A DNA stretch of 64,000 nt from Massospora cicadina (taxonomy: Eukaryota; Entomophthoromycota; Entomophthoromycetes; Entomophthorales; Entomophthoraceae): NCBI GenBank assembly GCA_022478985.1, contig JAKSZP010007884.1:186001-250000 (forward strand). Direction: 5' to 3'. A program made the position numbers and the translations under genes. Each line of letters opens with the position of its first letter. Positions within the stretch are counted from its first letter, which is position 1. The notes beneath the pieces were generated by a model that worked only from the letters and a program-made list of their open reading frames with translations, was not told the DNA's origin and did not search any database. Positions 54,639 to 64,000 of the stretch are shown piece by piece.

Positions 54639-55546
54639 TTGATAGGGCAGCCTGAACGTTGGGAGCTGGAATCCACCCAGGTTCAAGCTGAACTCCGCTG
54701 GATGACTCAAGACACCCAGGTCAAGAATGGGTTACTCTACATGAGAGTCAACAAGAAGTGGCTTCCCTACATCCAACCCTCCTCTCACACTGACGTCATC
54801 CTGGAAGGCCACACTACTGTTGGGCATGGTGCGGTCAAGAAGACCTATGAGTGGCTGAAGTCACGCTGCTACTGGGACTGAATGGTCAAAACCATTTAAG
54901 AGGTTCTGGAAGCCTGTATGACCTGCTGATCCCAAGACCAGGCCACCCTCAATATCAGCACTCCATCGTTGCGCCAATCAAGCCCTTCAATGTCATTAGT
55001 ATTGATGTGGTGGGTCCCCTCCCCACTGGTCTACATGGTCACAAGTATGTTATTCTTGCCATAGACCATCTGACTAAGTGGGTCGAGGCGATCTCAGTTC
55101 CTGCAGCCACAGCTAAGGCTACCGCCTTGTTCCTTGTTTGCTCCATTTTCACCCAGCATGGGTGCCCCCAGACCTTGCTCTCGGACAATGGTTTGAACTT
55201 CATCTCTCAGGTAGTACAGGAATTAACTTCGCTATTTGGAACCACCCAGAGTTTCGCTGCTCCCTACCACCCTTCTAATAATGGGGCAGTAGAAAGGGCT
55301 AACAGAACTCTTGTCTCCATCCTGCAAAAGTTGGCCACCTCAGATCCTGCCCGCTGGAACTATTATTTTCCCAGCGCCCTGCTTGCATACCAAGTAAGCT
55401 ACCACCATGCTATCAAAATGTCCCCATTTGAAGCCCTGTATGGGTGGGCCCCACGACTACCCAGTAGCGTCCAGCCCCCGTTCAAAGCCTCCACTCCTGA
55501 GAACGCCAATTTAAATCTGAGAGCCCTTGCCAATGAAATTTTTTAG
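54639..55546 (+). pseudogene. Element C integrase zinc region and DDE core
   Basis: The zinc-binding part reads HTTVGHGAVKKTYEWLKSR, then EVLEACMTC after two stops (54783-54940). From 54851 a different frame is open for 231 codons and includes the whole core: SIDVVGPLPTGLHGHKY (first Asp), AIDHLTKWVEAISV, TLLSDNGLNFISQV (second Asp), NNGAVERANRTLVSILQKL (Glu), then VSYHHAIKMSPFEALYGWAP. All DDE residues are present. The enzyme inserts cDNA. Stops at 54881 and near 54897 separate the two parts. Confidence 0.85.
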
Positions 55547-55828
55547 CTCCAAGCCCAAGCCACTCAAGGCATTGTTATCACCACTGGAAGAGAGACATCC
55601 CAATCAAATCTCAGATGACCCTCCTTATTAGAATTTCAACTAGGTGACCTCATTCTCTTTTATCATCATTGACCTGGAGGCTGACAGAATAAGCTCGATG
55701 TACTGTGGTCTGGCCCCTACAAAGTTATACACAAGGTGAAGTCCAAGTACTCCATTGCCAACATCAATCAAGGGACTGTTGTAAATCGAGTGCATGGTCA
55801 GTTCCTCCGGCCATACTCCCCTCTCTGA
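55547..55828 (+). pseudogene. Element C integrase C-terminal GPY/F-like module
   Basis: After a TAG at 55546 the text reads QLGDLILFYHH, KLDVLWSGPYKVIHKVKSKY, SIANINQGTVVNRVHGQFLR and PYSPL, then a TGA. SGPYKV with its flanking strands is the GPY/F module. There is no chromodomain. The end lies about 20 nt before the purine tract, so Pol ends here naturally. Confidence 0.7.
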
Positions 55829-55835
55829 CAGGATC

Positions 55836-55848
55836 TTGAAGGGGGCCT
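55836..55848 (+). other. Polypurine tract of element C
   Basis: TTGAAGGGGGCCT directly before the 3' LTR, the primer site for plus-strand synthesis. Confidence 0.7.
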
Positions 55849-56263
55849 TGTCAGGATTTGAGATAAAAATTGTCTTAAATTACTGTCTTCTGAATCCAGC
55901 TGTGCCAAATTGGTCATTGAACCCAACCAAGTTAAAACTTTTTATGGATCATCCTTACCTAGTATTGAGTCACGTGGAGCGGGCTTTTCACCTTCTCAGT
56001 CAGCTGAGTGATGATATCCATTGAGGACGCCCTCAAGGAGGCCTTTCCAGAAGGTTAGTAAAGATCCTGATCAGATGAGGCTCCAAAGATCCCAAAGGCA
56101 TTGAGTCCCAATGCACCCTATAAATATTGAAGCGTTTTAATTTAATAAAATATTTGGTAAACTAACCTATATATTTCCGTTTCCTCTTTGGTGCTCATTT
56201 CCAGTTTTCCAGCTTTGAGCCACCGCAAACCCCCAGCGCCAGTCGAGAACTGTAGCGCCAACA
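55849..56263 (+). repeat. 3' LTR of element C
   Basis: It starts TGTCAGGATTTGAG and ends AGCGCCAACA. It is closely similar to 49762-50177 and is followed by the duplication ATCAC. Confidence 0.9.
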
Positions 56264-56268
56264 ATCAC
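56264..56268. repeat. Target-site duplication of element C, right
   Basis: ATCAC, identical to 49757-49761. RT text of element D resumes here. Confidence 0.85.
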
Positions 56269-56910
56269 AATTTTTCAAAAATTTAAATGAACATCTTAAT
56301 CATCCAAAGAAAGTTTTTCAACATTTATATGAGTCTAATAATAAGTTGAAACCACTGAACACTTTTTCCCAAAAAATAAAATTTACTTTGACATGCTATT
56401 TCTCAGGGTGGATCAAACTCTTACAAGATAAGGTTGAAGTAATATCAAAAATGCCTTTGCCTCAAAACCTATGAAAAATCCAGGTGTTTCTGAGTATGAT
56501 GGGATATTACCATCAATTCATACCCAAGTTTGTCCAGTTCAGTGAGCCTCTCAACTGACTATTGGCTAATAACAATCCTTTTTATTGAGGTCTTGAACAA
56601 AAGGCCGCGTTTGAGATTCTAAAAAAATTGCTACAAGAATGTATTGTTCTACGCCACCTGGACTATGGTAAACCTTTCATTTTGTATACCAATGCCTCTG
56701 ATTATGCCGTTGGAGCCATATTGTCTCAATTGAATGATAACGGGGTATGGCATCCCGTTTCATATTCCAGAAAGATGCTACCAAAAGCTGAATGCAACTA
56801 CAGCGTCATAGAAAAGGGTTGCCTTTTTGTCTTACTTGCTGTAAAACATTACTGCCCCCTTTCTATATAGAATTAACTTCACCATGCTTACTGACCACGC
56901 CACCATAAAA
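56264..56910 (+). pseudogene. Element D RT end and RNase H
   Basis: The text continues the interrupted RT: ITIFSKNLNEHLNHPKKVF, then in shifted frames the thumb and connection (QVFLSMMGYYHQFIPKF near 56480-56535). RNase H at 56628-56870 reads LDYGKPFILYTNASDYAVGA, in which the catalytic TDAS is TNAS (ACC AAT), followed by AECNYSVIEKGCLFVLLAV. The Asp-to-Asn change corresponds to G-to-A in a CpG context. It is non-functional. Confidence 0.75.
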
Positions 56911-57219
56911 TGGTAACAAAATATGAAGGATAATACTGGAGGACTGACTCGTTGGTCCTTGAATCTCTAACATTATGATACAAAGATTGAGCACCGAGCT
57001 GGAACTCGCCATATGAATGTCAATGGGTTGACTCAGTTGCCTAAACCTTCACTTAGATAACAGTAAAGAGGAAAGGTTACATGACCTTCTTATGACCTCT
57101 GATGCCTGGGACAACGAGGACAAAACTGTTAATAAAATGCTACCGCGACACTCCTGCAACTTAAAGGTGGAGAGTGGGAAGTTATATTTAAAAAGGTAGG
57201 GCCAATTGTCTACACTATC

Positions 57220-57960
57220 TCCAACCTTTGTATTGAGTACCTGCTATCATGGAGGCCCACTATACCCCTGGGCATGGCAGAGTGTGGAAACCCTATGAGT
57301 GGGTTAGAGATCATTAAATTTGGGAGGAAATTAAGATCCATTATTGAAATCCTAGATGCCTGCCAAACCTGCAAAAAGCAATACAGTCTCAAGACCGAAT
57401 ATCATATTACCCCAACATCTCTTAACAACCGTTCCACATGATAAGCTTAGATGTGTTAGGTCCCCTACCCCATACTACCAGTGAGAATTGATACATAATA
57501 GGAATTGATCACTTTACAATTGTATTAAAGCTGTGGCTCTCCAAGATCAAACTGCAAAACTACCCTAACTTTCCTTCATCAGTATAATTTCACTAACCAT
57601 GGTTGCCCCCAGGTACTACTCTGTGACAACGGGAAAAATTTCACCTCCAGAGTTTTCAAGAATTTGGATACCTTTATGGGAGCACAAAAACTATTTTTAG
57701 CCACCTATAACCCTTCTACAAATGTTACCATAGAAAGAGCAAATGAAACATTAAAATCCATATTACAAAAAATGCCACTTCAGACCCTCTATACTGGAAT
57801 CAGTTCTTAGTGCCCTTATGACATATCCTATTAGTTATCACCAGATCCTTAAAATGTTTTTTTTGTGTTTTATATGTTCAAGAACATGGGGTATTCGCAC
57901 TCTTAACTAAAGATTGTATTTCTTCTAGGACTAATGATCCTTACGAGGCCATGAGGAGGT
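57220..57960 (+). pseudogene. Element D integrase
   Basis: The zinc region survives as HYTPGHGRVWKPYEW and DACQTCKK near 57255-57380. The core reads MISLDVLGPLPHTTS near 57440 (first Asp), VLLCDNGKNFTSRVF near 57615 (second Asp), and NPSTNVTIERANETL near 57710-57750 (Glu). Several frame changes and stops occur. The text follows the integrase of element A almost motif by motif. The enzyme class is cDNA insertion; this copy is dead. Confidence 0.75.
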
Positions 57961-58275
57961 TGGCCTAACACATCAATCAATTAAAATCTGATGCCATGCC
58001 CAATTTAACTAAAACTGACACTAAAGAGGGCTGAGCAGCTATTGAGCTCATGCTACATCTACTCTCTTTTCAAATATTAGACTTAGTTTTATAATACCAC
58101 AACTGATCACACCCAGAAGTGAGAAGCTCAGGTCCAATTAAGAAGGACTTTTGTCATCACCTATAAGAGAGGTGATGAAAATAATATCAAATCTCTTGCT
58201 TCTGGAGATACTATAAACCGAGTACATGGATGATTTCTACGCCCCTATCATCCCCCAACATTCTTGAAGGGGTTA
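57961..58275 (+). pseudogene. Element D integrase end and purine tract
   Basis: A degraded counterpart of the element A C-terminus: LMLHLLSFQILDLVL, then FVITYKRGD-like text and INRVHG before a purine tract CTTGAAGGGGTTAT at about 58263-58276. The GPF itself is not clearly readable. The LTR follows immediately. Confidence 0.55.
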
Positions 58276-58276
58276 T

Positions 58277-59046
58277 TGTCAGAAAATTGGATTCTCCACT
58301 ATTTGAGAAGAATGTTCCAGTGGCAAATAGTTTAAGTATTACTAAAAATTCCCAGTCTAACTTTTGGCGGAATAGTCCTGATTGGAGTAATAATTTTACT
58401 CCTAGCCTCAGCCAAATAGATGGATGTTCTTAATATGGCTATACCAAATCCCTGGCAGAATAGGTGATCGACTTAAAAGTTTGCCCGTGCACTAATTTAT
58501 AAATAGTACTACCTCCTAAGAGAACAAAACCCCTTTTATAGACCTTATGGGGGTTCCAAAGGGTTAAGAAATCTTACAAAACAAACAATAACTAGGACAT
58601 CCTGTGTTTGGCTAAGATAAAAAATATTTATAAGATGCTGATTGGATGAAATATATTAATTTGTTACTGCATGGATTTGTCAACCTGTTGTCAACCAAAA
58701 ACTGAAGATTATGCCCTATTGAGGTGAAAAGTTTTTGAGAGTTCTGATAGGTTAATATTCATTTAACTAAAGTGAGCTACCCTCTGCCTATTCCAAATTC
58801 TCTTACTCCTTTTGGTATTGCCTTTGAGTATCTTAAATACTGTGAGCCGTTATCTTAATTTTGATTCACATATTTTTCCAAGTTTGATATTATTAAAGTT
58901 AATAAACTTCAAATCTAGATGTGGTATATTCCTTCCCCCAAAAAACTTAAACAGCTGTTAAGAGTTTTATTAGCCTTACATTAGTGATATTGTTGAGATC
59001 CTGGGCCTAAGCACCTGCAAGCAACATATTGCCAGGATCTTCAACA
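58277..59046 (+). repeat. 3' LTR of element D
   Basis: It starts TGTCAGAAAATTGG and ends TCTTCAACA, and it aligns with 46124-46884. It is followed by ATGCC. Confidence 0.82.
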
Positions 59047-59051
59047 ATGCC

Positions 59052-62000
59052 TTTATTGACATTCTCCAGGGCTAAGAATTAAGCAGGCTAATCCTTTTAG
59101 GATCAAAAAGATTAGTGGTAAGTCTATAGGTTAAATATTTTTATAATAAATAGATGTTTAAAAAATACTTTTTTAAATGATAAAAAAGAATTAAAAGTCA
59201 AATCTAATATAAGATTATCTAAGCTCAAGCTTTGATGGTTGCACAAAGTTTTAGAATTTTAACTAGGAGTTAATTTTATTACAATAACATGTTTTTACAA
59301 TTTCTCATATGACCAAGCCTGCTAAAAGCTTTTGATAGCTACATAGTATAGTGAGACACTACGGATTAGTAGTTTTAATTTATGATTACCCTTAATTAAA
59401 GTTATAATTAATAACATGTAAAAGAGTTCTTTAAAAGGCCCTAAACTATATGGAGAATTATAAGGTCCAATTGACTTTCAGTTTCATTTGAGATGAACAT
59501 TATTCACAAATAAAGAAAATAACAACTTGAAAACTAAGCTGTTTTTATTTCTGAGTAGCTTGTGAACTTGAGCCCTTTGGGTTCATGAAATGTGATTTCA
59601 TGCCTTAAGATTTAAAGCATATTTTTAGACGTGCTACATTACTCTTTCTGTCCATGACTCAGAAAGATACAAATAGTTTTATTAATTTCTACCAACTCTT
59701 TAGTTTTTTTACAATAAAATTTTTCTGTGCTTAAACAGGAAATATGTCACTGTATATTAAATTACTATTTAAAATTGGATGGCTATTTATACCTATTTGT
59801 AAAATATAAAATGACAAACTTTTTGGTTGTAAAAGGTAGTTTTCAGCCACATGTGAGACTTATGCAGTAGGCCTTGTTGCATTAGTAAACTTTCATAAAT
59901 CTTGCAAACCAACACTGGTGTATTAGTACAGTATCACATTATACCTATCTTCAGTCTTTATAGCCCTTTAATGCTACCAAATACTTATTTGGTGACAATA
60001 TAGATATTAAAGGAATAGCACAAATCAATAAAATAATTAAACTTGACCACTACAATCATGGGGTTAGATTTATGAGATTATTTAAAATTAGAAATCTCTC
60101 ATTGAAGGTAATGAAAAACTTAAGGGATGGGAAAGATCAGCTTAGTATGTTGCAGATACAACTTTGCAGAAGCAATATTTAACATTTACTGCGTTTAGAT
60201 TAAGCTAAAAAGAGTCTTAGCTAATATAATTCCAAGATAAAGGTGAAAATCTATTCTGGATGGCATAGTAAGTAGGGCACAAAACTACCATCATGAAGGT
60301 GCTATTTTTATATATAACCCTTTGCACATTGTTGTGGTGCCAGAAAAAGGTTTCTATTGGTATTTAGTAGGATATCTAGTCATGAACTCTTCGATTTTAA
60401 TGTTTTAACTGTCAAATCAAATTGTAATCTAAAAATGTAAAATTTTCTCTTAACAGAGTTTACCCCCGTTTAATTTTATGGCAATTTTTAATGTATTATT
60501 TTTGTTGATGTTTATCACAAATTTGTCCTACCTCGTTGCTAATAATGATGAAAAACTTGTCTTGGGTAGGAGTCATAGCACTTCATATCAGTAAATGTGA
60601 TTAAAAGCTTCAAACTTTTTAAAGTATTAATATGTGTGTGAGGCTGTTTTTCTAGTATTAAATGATGTATAACATTTGAAGAAACAGTATCAGGGTTTAA
60701 GTAAATTTACACCCAAATATGACAAGAAGTTACTTTGATGATTACTATTACCTTTAGTTTTTGTTTAGTCACAATATTATAGACTGTTTTGTAGTCTTTT
60801 TGACTCAACATTGTCTCATAATAGTAAGTTTTAAAAACCCTAAATTACCCAAATTTACCTGGATAAAGTTGCAGCCTTCCAAAAACCCTCTCTTGGTAGA
60901 CTTGACAAGCTATCAACCTTTAATTCATTCAGCTGATCCTTGCTTCTGTAAGTGCTTAAGCCAATTAGTTTATTTTATATATGTTATTGTCTAAATATTT
61001 TTCTCAGAGTTAGTATTGTAATTAAAAGGTTTTTATAGACGCAGCCTATTTAAGAACTAATCAAAACTTTATATAGAACTATTTCTTTTAATTTATGGTC
61101 AGGTTAACAGAGGTTCTGGATTATATCTTTATAGTTTACCTGTTATATAGTCTTCTTGGGAAATAACAATCTTTAGTGTAGGAATCTGTTCTATTAGTGC
61201 AACAATATGAGACCCTTAGTTTTTTGGCCAGTATTATGAACCCGATTCAACACTGTTTCAGGTGAGAGTATTGTCACTAACCATGACTTAAGAAAATGTC
61301 TTAACATAAAGCTTTCATAATTCTTGCAATCATCATATGCTTTTAGACTATCATAGCATTTAAAACTTGGTTTCAATTCTAATAAATTTTAAAGCTCTTA
61401 TCTTTTTCATCTATAATGGACTACTCAGATACCATCTTTTTTATCAAAGTTGAGATAGATCACAATTCATAGATATTTGTATTAGTAAAAATATGGTTTA
61501 TATATCTCTTTTTAGACTTATAAAACAAGATGAATTGATGCCAAATAATTCTGTTATGTGTTAGTTTAGCTACATAGAAACAATTTTATATTTTGATTCA
61601 CTCTCTTCGTCTGTCCATTTAAAGAGGATGGAAATATGTAGAGCATCATGGTTAGATATATTTAGGATGATTAAGATTAAAAAACAATACTACTTTTTAT
61701 CTTTAGTCACTTACTATATCCTCAAAGAAATCATTTATAGAGAATATATCATTTATAAGCGATTAGATTAGTTAATGTTAGTTCTATCAGGTATGTATGC
61801 TCCATTTTAATGAAATGGTCATCAACTACCTTTTTACGTCATAGCCCTGTGACATGTAGATTTCTTCACTATAGTCTATAGAAAACATATTTAATGAGAC
61901 CTATAGAATTATGAAGTAGTACAAAGATTTTTGTTAGCTTTTTTTATTAGGTTAGAACTTTGCAAAAGAGATATCATTCATTAATATTAGTAATATGCTA

Positions 62001-62574
62001 GGTTTTTACTTTTAAGGACTCTATATCAACTCTGTGCTACTATTTATTATTGGGATCCAGTAATATGATGATTGTGGTATTTACTTAATTATTTCCTCCT
62101 AGGAGGGACCAGTGTGACTTATTTTCTATGAACAATGTCTCCATATAGATAAATAAAATTATCAAATAGTTTAGTTTTCCTTGCACATTATTTCTTAATC
62201 TTTAGATCCTTGGTATTTAATGGTAAAGACCTAATTAGCAAAAGTTTACATTTCTTAGTTATTAAATTTCACACCAAAAAGCTCTTAGGGGATTATAGTG
62301 ATTATCATTAATCACTCTTTCTTGCTTTATCAACACTTGGGTATGCTGGCTCCAAAATCTAATCAAGTTAGAAAAGTTACCAAAAGTATTAGAATTGGAA
62401 TAATTATATACCCTGCAGCTATATCTAAAGCCAATACATGAGATTTTCTGGTCATCTGGATAATGAGGAAATAATTTTGTAACAATTAGTATTGTACCAG
62501 GTCTCATTGGTTGGTATGGCAGTATAGAATCTATAAAAACCATGTAGATGGTGGCACTAAATATGTAGATCTGA
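59052..62574. other. AT-rich stretch, nothing recognised
   Basis: 3.5 kb of AT-rich DNA. Short open frames (60761-60994, 61194-61376, 62262-62543) have no motif, and I do not support them as genes. Confidence 0.5.
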
Positions 62575-63698
62575 TGTTAAGTTTTCAGCCAATGGTGCAA
62601 GCTAAAATCACCTAAAAAGGGAATTGAGGATATATACTTGATTTATAGATGAAACTCCTGCTTGAAATTAGGAAGTAGATTCTCCAATAATTCTTGATAA
62701 TAGCCAATTAACTCAGGTACGCTCACCGTTCTTGAGTCTACTGGCAACATAAATACAAGACCTTATGCCTTCATTATAAAATAGGGAACTATTCCTTATA
62801 AATTGGGACTACTTCTCTGGCAGGTATAACTGAGCACTTTTCTTCAGAGAAAATAAACACGCAGTTATCTAATGTAGACAATAGATAGCAGATAACAATA
62901 ACAGACAGATGACAGATGTACAACAATATTAAATAAACTAAAGTACAGAAGTTAGTAATGATCAGTAGATAAATGATGTTTTTAATTGGCCAAGCACTGT
63001 TATTATATACCTCTCAGGCATCTCCTATCTGAACTCATCTATCTGATGAGTTCATTCATATTATGCCAATCCTCTGCTGGTCATGGCAATAATTATGAAA
63101 ATCTTAAGTCAATTCAGCCCATGAATTGACTAAAATACAATCATTTCAGCCCAATTGATGGCATTTTTACTCTCATAATTGAGATGACTTGAATGCAGTA
63201 TTCATACCAAAGTCTTTCTGATTAGAGCTACGTCATAGCTTGATGAACTACAATAGATGGGGAAATTAAAATATATGAATAATAAATATGATGCAACCCC
63301 AATCAGGACATTGGCAGGCTTACATAGCGCTCAGGTTTTCCCCTATTTGGGACATACCTTTCTAAGTGCTTAATTAATTGATTTCATTAATCCAACCAAT
63401 ATTCCGCCTTAGTGCATTGTTATTAGTGCACTAATTTAGGAGATGCAATTTAGTTAATGCCATAAGACCACTTTTCACATAAGTGGCCTTTTAATTAGGC
63501 AAATGATATTATATCATAGCCTTATTTAGCTACGTTAATAGGGAGGTTTTAGTTCAATTGAGGCAGTTTTGAGATGTATCTGATTATACAGATTATGCAA
63601 TCAATCAGGAAGAACCAAGAGAACCATCAATAGGTGTAATCTATCAGCATTGATGGTTTTCTCAAAAGGTTTATTTTTGAGTCAACATTAAAATAACA
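62575..63698 (-). repeat. Solo LTR of family G, inverted copy
   Basis: It starts TGTTAAGTTTTCAGC, the reverse complement of the end of the LTR at 13792-15123, and ends ATTAAAATAACA. Shared landmarks include CGCTCACCGTTCTTGAGTCT (its complement lies near 14797), CTGCTGGTCATGGCAATAAT and GAGTCAAC near the end. It is about 200 bp shorter than the other copy. Flanking pentamers TCTGA and ACTTA do not match, so no clean target duplication remains. No internal coding sequence adjoins either end. Confidence 0.75.
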
Positions 63699-64000
63699 AC
63701 TTAAACCAGATAAAATAGTGTCTTACTTCTATTGCAAAGTTTAGATAAGTTGGGACATCTATTAGAAGTAAAAAAATGTGATGCTCCACCCTTTCCTCCC
63801 TTTTTTTCAACAAGGCTCACATATAACGAAGTTTGACACATCAGTGGCAACAATGTAGGGATGAGTAGGGTTAGCGTGTACCAGGACTGTTCTTGACATG
63901 AGGATTACTTTCAACTCATTATGGGCTTCTTTAATAAATTTCAAATTCAAGATCATTCTTAGTTCTTTCCACTCGGCATAACTTTCTGAAAAAAATTACA
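63699..64000. other. Right edge of the window, unassigned
   Basis: No recognised gene or repeat. The sequence is cut by the window end. Confidence 0.4.

Larger units (their letters stand above)
49762..56263 (+). mobile_element. Full-length Ty3/gypsy element C nested in element D
   Basis: A 6.5 kb element with LTRs of 416 and 415 bp starting TGTCAGG, a perfect primer site, a purine tract, and a perfect 5-bp target duplication ATCAC. The order is Gag (coiled coils, collagen-like tract, capsid, CCHC knuckle), protease, dUTPase-like region, RT, RNase H, integrase, GPY/F-like end. The sequence is more GC-rich and less broken than A, B and D, so it is the youngest Ty3 insertion here. Several single stops and frameshifts still inactivate it. 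Confidence 0.92.
46124..59046 (+). mobile_element. Ty3/gypsy element D (6.4 kb) interrupted by nested element C
   Basis: LTRs of about 761 and 770 bp flank Gag, protease, dUTPase-like region, RT, RNase H, integrase and GPY/F-like end. Element C (49762-56263) lies inside the RT. Removing C and one copy of its target duplication leaves about 6.4 kb and restores continuity of the reading order across the join. Flanking pentamers ACGCC (46119-46123) and ATGCC (59047-59051) differ by one CpG-to-TpG transition, so they are probably the original duplication. D is related to A in Gag and Pol and is more decayed than C. Confidence 0.85.

Overview
The window looks like a repeat-rich, AT-rich nuclear region of a large eukaryotic genome. 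The LINE and Ty3/gypsy types resemble those of fungi, possibly an early-diverging lineage. That assignment is inferred from element style only: no rRNA gene, complete tRNA gene or recognisable host gene is present to fix it. Two repeats near 45 kb resemble families I associate with arthropods, so an insect-associated fungus would fit, but this is speculation. There is no bacterial gene organisation.

Nearly everything recognisable is mobile DNA, in layers. (1) 1.1-2.7 kb, +: a decayed LINE ORF2. (2) 3.2-5.3 kb and 11.5-12.4 kb, +: a decayed Ty3-type element E, with a GC-richer 5.3 kb LINE on the minus strand (5375-10653, perfect 13-bp target duplication) lying between its two parts. (3) 13.3-17.3 kb, +: decayed Ty3 element F, split by a 1.33 kb solo LTR with a perfect 5-bp duplication. 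(4) 17.3-24.1 kb: AT-rich, without recognisable genes. (5) 24.1-30.6 kb, +: full-length Ty3 element A with 670-bp LTRs. (6) 34.1-41.8 kb, -: full-length, decayed Ty3 element B. (7) 44.2-45.8 kb: a cluster of small repeats (a MITE-like inverted repeat, two tRNA-derived SINE copies each with a perfect 17-bp duplication, a 4 x 70-bp tandem array and an RTE-like 3' end). (8) 46.1-59.0 kb, +: Ty3 element D with a younger 6.5 kb Ty3 element C nested inside its reverse transcriptase gene. (9) 59.0-64.0 kb: AT-rich DNA with a second, inverted solo LTR of the family found inside F.

Elements A, B, C and D form one clade by shared features. They have the same 18-nt primer-binding site (TGGTGCTCACTACAGGGG, degraded in D) and the order Gag - protease - reverse transcriptase - RNase H - integrase with a GPY/F-type end and no chromodomain seen. 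Between protease and RT each has a region that reads like the dUTPase fold with its catalytic motifs altered or lost. I consider this dUTPase-like insert the most interesting signal in the window. Element C also has a collagen-like Gly-X-Y tract in Gag.

Most copies are dead through stops, frameshifts and recurrent Asp-to-Asn (G to A) changes at catalytic positions, many in CpG or TpG contexts, which suggests methylation- or RIP-like decay. The LINE and element C are the least damaged.
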